Shown one piece after another: positions 1 to 9,041 of a stretch of DNA of 64,000 nt (position 1 is the stretch's first letter; every line of letters begins with the position of its first letter). Made by a program: the position numbers and the translations under genes. Source of the stretch: Rheinheimera salexigens (GTDB lineage Bacteria > Pseudomonadota > Gammaproteobacteria > Enterobacterales > Alteromonadaceae); NCBI RefSeq assembly GCF_001752395.1, contig NZ_MKEK01000001.1, positions 3,265,509-3,329,508 on the forward strand. Direction: 5' to 3'. The notes beneath the pieces were generated by a model. It did not search any database, was not told the origin of the DNA, and saw only the letters and a list, made by a program, of their open reading frames with translations.

Positions 1-407
1 TCATGTGCTACAGAGATCATATCTCGCACTACCGCTCGTTCGCGTACTATTACGGCATAAGCCAAAATATTAGCAGCACTAGGGGTGTTTTTTGCAATTT
101 CGCCTAAATAAGCAAAGCCACCGACATCGTCTAATTTTTGATTAGCTTCCAGCGATTCTGATACGGTAATAATATCTATGGGTTGATTAGCCTCAGCCAA
201 ACGCCACATAGCATTAAAGATAAAGCGGTGGGCGCGTAAGTAAAAATCTTGCTCTACTACTTTTTCAGCGACTCGGTCCCATGCTTCGTTATCTAGCATT
301 AAGCCACCGAGCACTGATTGCTCAGCTTCAATAGAATGTGGCGGCATTTTAACCGCAGCAACTTGTTTATCTTTTAGACTACTCATATCACCTGTATCAA
401 TTTGCAT
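1..407 (-). CDS. dnaB: Replicative DNA helicase DnaB, N-terminal part (cut by window edge)
   Basis: About 135 residues are readable. They match the N-terminal domain of DnaB, the hexameric fork helicase that also binds primase DnaG: the stretch PPHSIEAEQSVLGGLMLD near residues 22-39, then IDIITVSESLE, VGGFAYLGEIAKNTPSAAN and VRERAVVR. The RecA-like motor domain lies beyond the left edge. Two in-frame ATGs compete. The one at 407 has no clear ribosome binding site. The one at 386 follows AGGTG at short spacing and may be the true start. The gene follows rplI on the same strand, the usual rpsF-priB-rpsR-rplI-dnaB order. Confidence 0.95.
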   Translation of the reverse strand, partial: MQIDTGDMSSLKDKQVAAVKMPPHSIEAEQSVLGGLMLDNEAWDRVAEKVVEQDFYLRAHRFIFNAMWRLAEANQPIDIITVSESLEANQKLDDVGGFAYLGEIAKNTPSAANILAYAVIVRERAVVRDMISVAH

Positions 408-488
408 TAGACAGCATAATGCTACCCTGCTAAGCACAGAATAAGAAGTAAAGTGGAGGATATTTTTGTATTAGAACGAGCAGAGAAG

Positions 489-514
489 AAGCGCACTACA
501 GATGCAGTGCGCTT
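489..514 (-). terminator. Hairpin after rplI, possible weak terminator
   Basis: Perfect 9-bp arms (489-497 and 506-514) with an 8-nt loop lie just past the rplI stop on the minus strand. The following bases are pyrimidine-rich (CTTCTTCTC) rather than a clean U run, so it may only attenuate or protect the operon 3' end before dnaB. Confidence 0.45.
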
Positions 515-523
515 TAAAGCTTT

Positions 524-976
524 TTACGCTTCAGCAATAACGACTAATTTGATAGTCGCTGTTACTTCTGCGTGTAACTGAACGTCGATATCGTACTCGC
601 CAGTTTCACGTAAAGTACCGTTTGGTAATTTAACTTCAGCTTTAGTAACACTAACACCGGCTTCTGAGATTGCTTCTGCAATATCACGAGTACCGATAGA
701 ACCGAACAATTTACCTTCATCACCAGCTTTAGAAGCGATAGTCACTTCTGCTAATTCAGTAAGTTTAGTTGCGCGATCGTTAGCAGCGACTAAATCAGCA
801 GCTAATTTAGCTTCAAATTCAGCACGACGCTGTTCGAACTTTTCAAGGTTAACTTTAGTTGCTGGAACTGCTTTTCCCTGTGGGAATAAGAAGTTACGAG
901 CATAACCTGACTTGACCGCTACGTTATCACCTAAACTTCCTAGGTTAGCGACTTTGTCTAATAGAATAATTTGCAT
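524..976 (-). CDS. rplI: 50S ribosomal protein bL9
   Basis: At 150 residues it has the usual length for bL9, a two-domain protein joined by a long helix that binds 23S rRNA near the L1 stalk. The N-terminal domain ([17 protein letters not shown], then [16 protein letters not shown]) is canonical. The charged connecting helix runs over about residues 40-75, and the C-terminal domain contains [16 protein letters not shown]. It is the last ribosomal protein gene of the rpsF operon, 19 bp after rpsR, and precedes dnaB. Confidence 0.98.
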   Translation of the reverse strand: MQIILLDKVANLGSLGDNVAVKSGYARNFLFPQGKAVPATKVNLEKFEQRRAEFEAKLAADLVAANDRATKLTELAEVTIASKAGDEGKLFGSIGTRDIAEAISEAGVSVTKAEVKLPNGTLRETGEYDIDVQLHAEVTATIKLVVIAEA

Positions 977-995
977 TGCTTATACCCCTTTCGTA

Positions 996-1223
996 TTAAC
1001 TGTGTGAGTCGCTGTAAGGCAGCAAAGCCAAGTAGCGTGCACGTTTGATAGCGCGAGCTAATTGACGCTGATACTTAGCGCTGGTGCCAGTAATACGACT
1101 AGGTACGATTTTGCCACTTTCTGTAACATAGTTTTTCAGAACGGCGGTATCTTTGTAATCAATCTCTACAGTGCCTTCTGCAGTAAAACGGCAGAATTTA
1201 CGGCGACGGAAAAAACGTGACAT
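996..1223 (-). CDS. rpsR: 30S ribosomal protein bS18
   Basis: At 75 residues this is full length for bS18, which forms a heterodimer with bS6 on the 30S platform. [12 protein letters not shown], the IDYKD segment, [17 protein letters not shown] and [17 protein letters not shown] are the family signature, including the basic C-terminal half that binds 16S rRNA. It lies between priB and rplI, 11 bp after the priB stop. The S6:S18 complex is probably the regulator of this operon (see leader at 1950-1984). Confidence 0.98.
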   Translation of the reverse strand: MSRFFRRRKFCRFTAEGTVEIDYKDTAVLKNYVTESGKIVPSRITGTSAKYQRQLARAIKRARYLALLPYSDSHS

Positions 1224-1234
1224 TTGTCTGTCTC

Positions 1235-1546
1235 CTAACTTATTTGTTCAATGCGTTGCGCGTGCAGAACCAATCTAGCTTGACCACTGCGGCTTTGATG
1301 ACGGCTTAAAAAACCGGTCACTTTTAGCGTATCACCCAACGTTAATTTTCGAGTTATTTGTTGAAATTCAGTGCCAGTGGCAACCACTTGTATCCGAACA
1401 TAAACCTGCCTTTGTAAGCCGGCTTCATGCTGCATACTGCGATGCTCTAATACTAAAACTGAATGCGGAATTCCCGCTGGACTTTCGCTGTGATCTGGCT
1501 GACGGCATAAGCTACCAACTAGCACGCTGCAATTATCCATGTACAA
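1235..1546 (-). CDS. priB: Primosomal replication protein N (PriB)
   Basis: A 103-residue single OB-fold protein of the SSB type. PriB acts with PriA in replication restart by binding single-stranded DNA and helping to load DnaB. The pattern [13 protein letters not shown], then [21 protein letters not shown] and [21 protein letters not shown] fits PriB. It lies between rpsF and rpsR, starting only 3 bp after the rpsF stop, the conserved gammaproteobacterial position. ATG at 1546 and ATG at 1540 (MDN) are both possible starts. Confidence 0.93.
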   Translation of the reverse strand: MYMDNCSVLVGSLCRQPDHSESPAGIPHSVLVLEHRSMQHEAGLQRQVYVRIQVVATGTEFQQITRKLTLGDTLKVTGFLSRHQSRSGQARLVLHAQRIEQIS

Positions 1547-1549
1547 ATA

Positions 1550-1927
1550 TTACTCTTGGTTTGCTACCGGCTCGTCATTTTCACGAGGAGCACGCTCACG
1601 ACGTTCGTCACGAACCTTTGCCATTGGAGATGGCTCAACTACGGCATCATTAGTGCGCATAATTAGGTTACGTAATACTGCGTCGTTATAGCGGAAGTTA
1701 GTTTCCAGCTCATCAATCACAGTTTGTGGAGCTTCCACGTTCATTAACACATAGTGTGCTTTATGTAACTTTTGGATTGGGTAAGCCAATTGACGACGGC
1801 CCCAATCTTCAAGACGGTGAATAGAACCACCCGCTTCAGTGATCGCGCCAGTGTAGCGCTCGATCATGCCAGGTACTTGTTCACTCTGATCAGGGTGAAC
1901 CATAAAAACGATTTCGTAATGACGCAT
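1550..1927 (-). CDS. rpsF: 30S ribosomal protein bS6
   Basis: 125 residues. bS6 binds bS18 and the central domain of 16S r[21 protein letters not shown], the [13 protein letters not shown] core and [19 protein letters not shown] are diagnostic. The C-terminal tail after about residue 105 is charged and rich in Arg and Glu, like the variable glutamylated tail in Enterobacterales. AGGAG lies just before the ATG. It is the first gene of the rpsF-priB-rpsR-rplI operon, with its own promoter at 2017-2045 and a structured leader. Confidence 0.98.
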   Translation of the reverse strand: MRHYEIVFMVHPDQSEQVPGMIERYTGAITEAGGSIHRLEDWGRRQLAYPIQKLHKAHYVLMNVEAPQTVIDELETNFRYNDAVLRNLIMRTNDAVVEPSPMAKVRDERRERAPRENDEPVANQE

Positions 1928-1949
1928 TGTAGCTCCTTACGGTTAGTAA

Positions 1950-1984
1950 GCCTCAAAGAACTCGGCCGTGGTTCTCATAGAGGC
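1950..1984 (-). promoter_or_regulatory. Probable S6:S18-binding leader hairpin of rpsF mRNA
   Basis: In the transcript upstream of rpsF, GCCTC and GAGGC (1980-1984 with 1950-1954) form an outer stem and AGAAC/GTTCT (1971-1975 with 1957-1961) an inner stem. The apical loop CACGGCCGA carries a CCG. Known rpsF leaders in many bacteria have a hairpin with exposed CCG that copies the S6:S18 site in 16S rRNA and allows repression by that complex. I see the fold by eye; the assignment to the known motif is inference. Confidence 0.55.
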
Positions 1985-2016
1985 AAGGAACGATAGTGTA
2001 TGGCCGAAGGTCGCAT

Positions 2017-2045
2017 ATAATACGCACCTAGTAGTCAAATAACAA
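2017..2045 (-). promoter_or_regulatory. Sigma-70 promoter of the rpsF operon
   Basis: On the minus strand the -35 is TTGTTA (2040-2045) and the -10 is TATTAT (2017-2022), separated by 17 bp. Transcription would start near 2010, giving a leader of about 80 nt that contains the hairpin at 1950-1984. The -35 lies only 6 bp from the large inverted repeat at 2052-2113. Confidence 0.6.
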
Positions 2046-2051
2046 GCAGCA

Positions 2052-2113
2052 TTTCAAGGGGTCAGAGTACTTGAAACTCTAAAAGCAGTTTCAAGTACTC
2101 TGACCCCTTGAAA
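2052..2113. repeat. Perfect 27-bp inverted repeat, REP-like element
   Basis: Arms 2052-2078 and 2087-2113 are exact reverse complements with an 8-nt loop. Each arm contains GGGGTCAGAGTAC and is itself bounded by a TTCAA/TTGAA pair, so the palindrome is nested. The GGGGTCAGAGTA core resembles a word I recall from REP/BIME elements linked to REP-associated (Y1) transposases in gammaproteobacteria; that is recall, not a search. It lies between the rlmB stop and the rpsF promoter. No U run follows on either side, so it is not a standard intrinsic terminator. Confidence 0.8.
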
Positions 2114-2134
2114 ATGTAGGGTAAATGACTGAAA

Positions 2135-2866
2135 TTATTGGCGTTGACGTACGGCTTCGAACAAACAAATACCGGCCGCAACCGATACGTTTAAACTAGA
2201 TACACTGCCAAACATGGGGATTTTAACTAAGCTGTCACAGGTTTCGCGGGTTAAACGGCGTAAACCATCGCCTTCAGCACCTAATACTAAGGCTAATGGG
2301 CCTTTAAGATCGGCATCATAAACTAAGGTGTCAGTTTCACCTGCCGTGCCCACTATCCATAAACCGGCATCTTGTAACTGGCGTAAGGTACGCGCTAAGT
2401 TGGTTACGGTAATAAAAGGCACGGTTTCTGCGGCACCGCAGGCCACTTTACGTACGACAGATGTCAGTTTAACTGAACGATCTTTGGGTGAAACTACGGC
2501 ATGGACACCGGCCGCATCGGCGCTGCGTAAAATGGCGCCTAAATTATGCGGATCGGTTACGCCATCTAAGATTAAAATAAATGGCTTGGCATGCTTGGCC
2601 ACAATTTCATCTAAATCAGCTTCGCTACCGGTACTTTGTGGCCGAGCTTTTGCCACAACACCTTGGTGCTGACCTTTAACTAAATCATCTAAAGTCTTGC
2701 GATTACAAAACTGGACTGACACACCATTGTCACGCGCTTGCTGAACTAAAGGTTGAGTGCGTTTATCGTCACGATCTTTCATTACAAAGAGTTCAAGCAC
2801 GTCTTGCGGTGCACGCTGTAATAATGCGCCTACCGCATGGATCCCAAATACTAAATCTGCACTCAT
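2135..2866 (-). CDS. rlmB: 23S rRNA (guanosine-2251 2'-O)-methyltransferase RlmB
   Basis: A SPOUT-family methyltransferase of 243 residues that methylates the ribose of G2251 in the peptidyl-transferase P loop of 23S rRNA using SAM. The N-terminal substrate-binding domain starts [10 protein letters not shown]. The catalytic knot contains [20 protein letters not shown] (about 99-118), [17 protein letters not shown] and [18 protein letters not shown], the three SPOUT motifs. It follows rnr (42 bp gap) on the same strand, the rnr-rlmB pair known from E. coli. Confidence 0.96.
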   Translation of the reverse strand: MSADLVFGIHAVGALLQRAPQDVLELFVMKDRDDKRTQPLVQQARDNGVSVQFCNRKTLDDLVKGQHQGVVAKARPQSTGSEADLDEIVAKHAKPFILILDGVTDPHNLGAILRSADAAGVHAVVSPKDRSVKLTSVVRKVACGAAETVPFITVTNLARTLRQLQDAGLWIVGTAGETDTLVYDADLKGPLALVLGAEGDGLRRLTRETCDSLVKIPMFGSVSSLNVSVAAGICLFEAVRQRQ

Positions 2867-2908
2867 TTATCACCTGTTAAACTGTATTTTAAATTTAAAA
2901 TTGTTATA

Positions 2909-5287
2909 TCAATCAGCTTTAGGCGTTTTTTTAGCCTTTTTCACTTTAGATTTAGGCTTAGCTTTCTTCAACGCCGTTATATTACGTGCGCCTTTTGCTT
3001 TAGCAGGCTTTTTAGCTGGCTTTTTGTCAGACTTTGCCGTGTCAGTAGATTTTGTCGCGCTGGCAGCATTGGCTTTTTTACTGCTTTTGCGTGGTTTTCT
3101 CGACGATGCGTCTTGACCATCATCCGCTAACACTAAATCAATTTTGCGGGCTTCTAAATTTACCGCTGCCACTTTTACGCTTAATACATCACCCATGCGA
3201 TAGCTATTATTGCCTTGCTTGCCGATTAAAGCTTGGCGCTCGGCATCAAAATGGTAGTAATCGTTTTTTAATGACGAGATATGGACTAAACCTTCAATGT
3301 ACAACTCGGTTAAGCGAACAAATAAACCAAAGTTAGTCACCGTTGCTACCACGCCAGCAAATTCTGCACCGATGTGATCTTGCATATATTCACATTTTAG
3401 CCAATCAGCGACTTCACGTGTAGCATCATCGGCACGACGCTCTGTCATGGAACATTGCTCGCCTAAAGGCACAATTTCTGCTTCGGTATAATAACGCGCA
3501 CCGGTAACCTTTTGACCTTGTTTAGCTAAAATCGATTTAATACTGCGATGCAAAACTAAATCAGGATAGCGCCGAATAGGTGAAGTAAAGTGGGCATACG
3601 CTTCCAACGCCAAACCAAAGTGACCTTGATTATCGCCTTGATACACCGCTTGCTTCATAGATCGCAACATAGTGGTTTCAATCAGCTCACGATCGGGTCT
3701 TTCACCCAGACTGGCTAAAGTTTGGGTCAATTCTAATGGTGTTGGCTCGGCTGATAAATTAGCTTCAATACCTAATTCAGCTAAAAAGCGGCGGAAGTTA
3801 GCAAATCGGTCAGCATCTGGCCGCTCGTGAACGCGGAACAAGGCATGGGCTTCATGCTTTTCAATAAAGCGTGCTGCTGCTACGTTAGCCATAATCATGC
3901 ATTCTTCTATCAGCTTATGTGACTCGACACGATGCACTGGCACTATTTGTTCAATTTTACGATGACTATTAAATATGAAGCGTGTTTCAACAGTATCAAA
4001 TTCCAGCGCGCCACGTTTAGTACGAACGTCTGCTAACTTGGTATATAACTGCTGTAAGGCTTCAATATTACTTAAGTTCTCTGCATATTGTTGGCGCAGT
4101 TCTTCGTCGCCTTGGATGATTTTATGTACCCGGTTATAGGTTAAACGAGCACTAGAATTCATTACAGCTTGATAAAACTGATAGCTTTCTAATTCACCAC
4201 TGGCACTGATCTTCATATCGGCGACTAAACATAATCGATCAACATGAGGATTTAAAGAGCATAAGCCATTAGATAACGCTTCTGGCAACATTGGCACTAC
4301 GTGATCAGGAAAATACACTGAATTACCACGTTCTAACGCACTGTCATCTAAAGCAGTATTGGGTTGCACATAAGCACTGACGTCAGCAATGGCAACGTAT
4401 AACCGCCAGCCCCCGTCTTTTCTGGATTCAGCGTATACAGCGTCATCAAAATCTCGAGCATCTTCACCATCAATGGTAATTAAACCAAGCTTGGTTAAAT
4501 CTACCCGACCTTGTTTAGCTTGCTCTGATACTTCTTCACCATACACCGCAACTTGCTCAAGCACGGCATTAGAAAATTCATGCGGGATTTGATGGTTACG
4601 AATAGCCACTTCAATTTCCATGCCAGGTGCTAAATGCTCACCTAACACTTCAGTAATACGACCAATGGCATTAACCCGTTTGGAAGGCCGTTGCGTCATT
4701 TCGACTAAGACGACTTGACCATGGCGAGCCGCGCCTTGTTCACCATCAGGTATCACAATATCTTGAGTAATACGCGGGTCTTCAGGCACAACGACACCTA
4801 AGGCGAAATCTTTAAAATAGCGGCCAACCACCGGTTCTGAGCGTGCTTCTAAAATACGCACAACCCTAGCTTCTATTTTATCTTTACTTTTAATTGTTTG
4901 CGCTGTTGCTAGTACTTTATCGCCGGGCAATAGCCGGCGCATTTCAAATTGGGGTAAAAACCAATCAGGTCCACCTTGGTCTAGCTTTAAAAAGCCAAAA
5001 CCATCACGGTGACCGAGTACTGTACCTTTTACCAAATCCATATTATCGACTAAACCATAGCGGCGGTTTCGGGTGTAGATAAGCTGGCCATCGCGCTCCA
5101 TGGCACGTAGTCGTTTTTTTAAGGCGAAAATAGCATCGTCGTCAACTAAACCTAGCTCTTGGACTAATTCATCGAAATAGGCTGGTTCATTACGTTTTTC
5201 AATATGTTGCAGAATAAATTCACGACTAGGGATGGGATTTTCATATTTTTCCTGCTCTCGCGCAAGATGCGGATCATTTACCGTCAT
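2909..5287 (-). CDS. rnr: Ribonuclease R
   Basis: A 3'-5' exoribonuclease of 792 residues that degrades structured RNA, including rRNA and mRNA fragments. An N-terminal helical/winged domain precedes cold-shock OB folds. The RNB catalytic core holds IDGEDARDFDDAVY with the metal-binding aspartates near residues 273-282, plus HFTSPIRRYPDLVLHR. An S1 domain (about 640-725) ends in VNLEARKIDLVL. The last 55 or so residues are Lys/Ala-rich, typical of gammaproteobacterial RNase R and linked in E. coli to tmRNA-SmpB-dependent turnover. It precedes rlmB and follows motX. Confidence 0.97.
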   Translation of the reverse strand: MTVNDPHLAREQEKYENPIPSREFILQHIEKRNEPAYFDELVQELGLVDDDAIFALKKRLRAMERDGQLIYTRNRRYGLVDNMDLVKGTVLGHRDGFGFLKLDQGGPDWFLPQFEMRRLLPGDKVLATAQTIKSKDKIEARVVRILEARSEPVVGRYFKDFALGVVVPEDPRITQDIVIPDGEQGAARHGQVVLVEMTQRPSKRVNAIGRITEVLGEHLAPGMEIEVAIRNHQIPHEFSNAVLEQVAVYGEEVSEQAKQGRVDLTKLGLITIDGEDARDFDDAVYAESRKDGGWRLYVAIADVSAYVQPNTALDDSALERGNSVYFPDHVVPMLPEALSNGLCSLNPHVDRLCLVADMKISASGELESYQFYQAVMNSSARLTYNRVHKIIQGDEELRQQYAENLSNIEALQQLYTKLADVRTKRGALEFDTVETRFIFNSHRKIEQIVPVHRVESHKLIEECMIMANVAAARFIEKHEAHALFRVHERPDADRFANFRRFLAELGIEANLSAEPTPLELTQTLASLGERPDRELIETTMLRSMKQAVYQGDNQGHFGLALEAYAHFTSPIRRYPDLVLHRSIKSILAKQGQKVTGARYYTEAEIVPLGEQCSMTERRADDATREVADWLKCEYMQDHIGAEFAGVVATVTNFGLFVRLTELYIEGLVHISSLKNDYYHFDAERQALIGKQGNNSYRMGDVLSVKVAAVNLEARKIDLVLADDGQDASSRKPRKSSKKANAASATKSTDTAKSDKKPAKKPAKAKGARNITALKKAKPKSKVKKAKKTPKAD

Positions 5288-5388
5288 TAAAGTATCTTTG
5301 TCTTCCTAAATTAGGTTAAGTGTAACAGTGATACGCAATATTGCGTATCTATTCATTAAACCGGTCTTTTAACCGATCCTTGTATTGG

Positions 5389-6009
5389 TCATTTTATGGG
5401 TCGCTTTGCTCTAGCGACTACGCCAGCAGGCATTTTATTTGCTAACGCTGCTAATGTTTGTTTAATTTGTTTATGTTGTTGTGCATCCGCCGTCACAGCA
5501 TAATGCAACCAACGATAACTTTGCTCAAAATCGACTGGACTTCCTTGACCTGATGCCAGCAATTTAGCTAAACGTAATTGGGCTTTTACATTACCTAATG
5601 CCGAAGCTTCACGTAAGTAGATAATGGCTTTATCAAGGTCTGGCTGCACAAAGTGGCCAAGATGATAATAACGACCTACCTGCTCTAAACCCTCAGGCAA
5701 ACCCTGTCCAGCAGACTGTAACATTAAGTCCCAGCCTCGCTCCACATTACGTGGTACACACACCGCATACGCTAACATGTCACCATATAAATATTGATAA
5801 GCAGGTAGCTGCATAATATCCGCTCGTGCTTCAATATCTTTCACTAATTGGCAATCGTCTTGGCGTACCCGTTGTAAATGGCTATTGGTGCGAATTAAAC
5901 CTAATAATTCATCTTGAGAGTATAATTGCACTGCTTCTAGCTCTTGGCTACAAGCAAAAATGGGTGCGACTAGCAGTGATAATAGAAATATAATACGCGG
6001 TTTAATCAT
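5389..6009 (-). CDS. motX: Flagellar motor-associated protein MotX
   Basis: From the ATG at 6009 the protein has about 206 residues. MotX is a periplasmic component of the T ring that, with MotY, holds the PomAB stator of sodium-driven polar flagella. The sequence has VQLYSQDELLGLI, CQLVKDIEARA, LPAYQYLYGDMLAYAVCV and Sel1-like repeats (EQVGRYYHLGHFV.PDLDKAIIYLREA, then AQLRLAKLLASG), ending PAGVVARAKR as in Vibrio MotX. The longer reading from GTG at 6036 adds nine residues before the hydrophobic signal, so 6009 is preferred. The signal ends IFAC, so lipidation is conceivable but the lipobox is poor. The rnr side matches vibrio gene order as I recall it. Confidence 0.88.
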   Translation of the reverse strand: MIKPRIIFLLSLLVAPIFACSQELEAVQLYSQDELLGLIRTNSHLQRVRQDDCQLVKDIEARADIMQLPAYQYLYGDMLAYAVCVPRNVERGWDLMLQSAGQGLPEGLEQVGRYYHLGHFVQPDLDKAIIYLREASALGNVKAQLRLAKLLASGQGSPVDFEQSYRWLHYAVTADAQQHKQIKQTLAALANKMPAGVVARAKRPIK

Positions 6010-6175
6010 GACAACGCCTAAAAATTGCGACATCACCTGTTATCGGCCAATCTGGGTTATTCTACAGTATCTTTATTGCTGTGATAGTATTTTTTTATCG
6101 TCTTATCTAACGATTATTTATCCTATCACAGCACTTAGCCGTATTTAAACCCTGTTTTAAAACCTTATTTGAAAC

Positions 6176-7525
6176 TTAGTGCTCATTACCAAATTGAGCT
6201 GGCAAACCAACAATAGGCGCATTTACTGGGGTTAAACCTTGATTAGGCATCGCGCTAAAAGTAGTAAAAGCTTGGGCGGCACCGGCTGCACTGCATTGTT
6301 CGTTATCTAAATAATATAAGGCTTCGGCCAATAATGGATCGTCATTGACACCCCAATCACCGACGACCTCGTCATCTACCCGGCAGTTAGGCACTAGGCC
6401 ATCAAAATACGCGCCTTGATCCAAGGCATTCACGGTTTGAAAATTAATCGCAAATAATACATAACCGCTAATAATTTCTGGCTGTTGGCCGACCGGCTTA
6501 CCACAGGTAGTATCGCCGATTTGTACTACATCTATAAACGGCGCCAAGGAGTTGATCACTAACTCACTAGACGAGCAACTGCCTGCTGTAGTGAGTACCA
6601 CCACTCTAGGTAAATTTAACGTAGTATTGCCTCGGCCTAATGAAAACAAAGTAGTAGAATTTTTATTGTTATTTTTGTCATTATACTGATATTTAATAAA
6701 TGTTTGGTTAAGCACACTCGGCATAGCAATATGCGAGGCTAATTGATTGGCTACCCGAATTAAGCCGCCGCCGTTATAACGTAAATCGAGCACAATTTCG
6801 TTAACATTTTGCTGTTTAAAAAAGGTAAAAGCTTGCTCTAGTTCGGTTTCAGATAACTCAATAAAGCTATTAAAAACTAAATAACCAATACGGTTATCGC
6901 CACGAACCCGCACTTCACGATGCAATACGGTATTGGTAGTGACATTGCCTTTAATAAAATCGGCGGTGATAATGTCTCCGTTAGGCTTTTGCCAAACAAA
7001 CTGGCGCATTACACCATCTTTGTTCTCACCAAAAATATCATCATTAGTGGCGGTGCCAGCCGCTAAGCGCTGCAACCATTCCGCGACACTGACGCCCTCA
7101 ATTTCAATGATTTTATCGCCACGACGTAATCCATTAACTGCTGCAGAGCCATCGGTATATACATAACTGACGATATAAGCGTTATTCTCTTCATTAGGTC
7201 GGTTGCCAAAGCCATAGCCAAAAAATGTCGCATTGACATAGCGATCATAATATTCTTGCTCAGTAGTAATAAAGCTATAGCGATCTTGCGGGGCTTTTAT
7301 TGCTTCTAGCATTGCTTCAGGGCTGCTATACGCAGTAGGGTTAATATTTGCAGGTAAGTCTTTGTACCACAAATAATTTTTTTGTAAGGCGCAAAGTATT
7401 TTGGCATTAACATTATTTTGCTGACACACGGCAATAGCAGCACCACCACTACCATTGCTCATACTACCACCGCCACCACAACCAACCAGTAACACTAGCG
7501 TGAAGAAACCAATTAGCCCTTTCAT
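6176..7525 (-). CDS. S41 family (tail-specific-like) peptidase, predicted lipoprotein
   Basis: About 449 residues. GGAG lies 8 bp before the ATG at 7525, so I prefer it to an upstream TTG at 7537. The signal ends LVGC (Cys16) and is followed by a Gly/Ser-rich linker, so it is a predicted lipoprotein. A PDZ-like segment (VNGLRRGDKIIEIEGVSV) precedes the S41 fold, which has LDLRYNGGGLI, TAGSCSSSELVINSL (catalytic Ser region) and GDTTCGKPVGQQ (likely general-base Lys). The family cleaves periplasmic proteins near their C termini; the substrate here is unknown. It lies between motX and purA, beyond the purA terminator. Confidence 0.85.
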   Translation of the reverse strand: MKGLIGFFTLVLLVGCGGGGSMSNGSGGAAIAVCQQNNVNAKILCALQKNYLWYKDLPANINPTAYSSPEAMLEAIKAPQDRYSFITTEQEYYDRYVNATFFGYGFGNRPNEENNAYIVSYVYTDGSAAVNGLRRGDKIIEIEGVSVAEWLQRLAAGTATNDDIFGENKDGVMRQFVWQKPNGDIITADFIKGNVTTNTVLHREVRVRGDNRIGYLVFNSFIELSETELEQAFTFFKQQNVNEIVLDLRYNGGGLIRVANQLASHIAMPSVLNQTFIKYQYNDKNNNKNSTTLFSLGRGNTTLNLPRVVVLTTAGSCSSSELVINSLAPFIDVVQIGDTTCGKPVGQQPEIISGYVLFAINFQTVNALDQGAYFDGLVPNCRVDDEVVGDWGVNDDPLLAEALYYLDNEQCSAAGAAQAFTTFSAMPNQGLTPVNAPIVGLPAQFGNEH

Positions 7526-7560
7526 TTTAAGCTCCAATTATAGAATTGCCGCTTCATCAT

Positions 7561-7589
7561 AAAAAAAAACGCTACCAAATGGCAGCGTT
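7561..7589 (-). terminator. Rho-independent terminator after purA
   Basis: On the minus strand AACGCTGCC pairs with GGTAGCGTT (one G-U pair) across an AUUU loop and runs straight into nine U residues. It lies 30 bp past the purA stop and separates purA from the S41 peptidase gene. Confidence 0.88.
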
Positions 7590-7617
7590 ATTTTTATATT
7601 GCCTTGTAAGGCGAATG

Positions 7618-8977
<1,360 letters not shown>

Positions 8978-9041
8978 CCATCAAGATGAAATAAAGCTAT
9001 AAATTTAGCAAGCACCTAATATACATAGAGATTTAATAGCT

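Noticed and set aside
1772..1996. Plus-strand ORF of 74 codons antisense to rpsF
   Set aside because: It lies over the rpsF coding region and leader, has no family likeness, and rpsF is certain.
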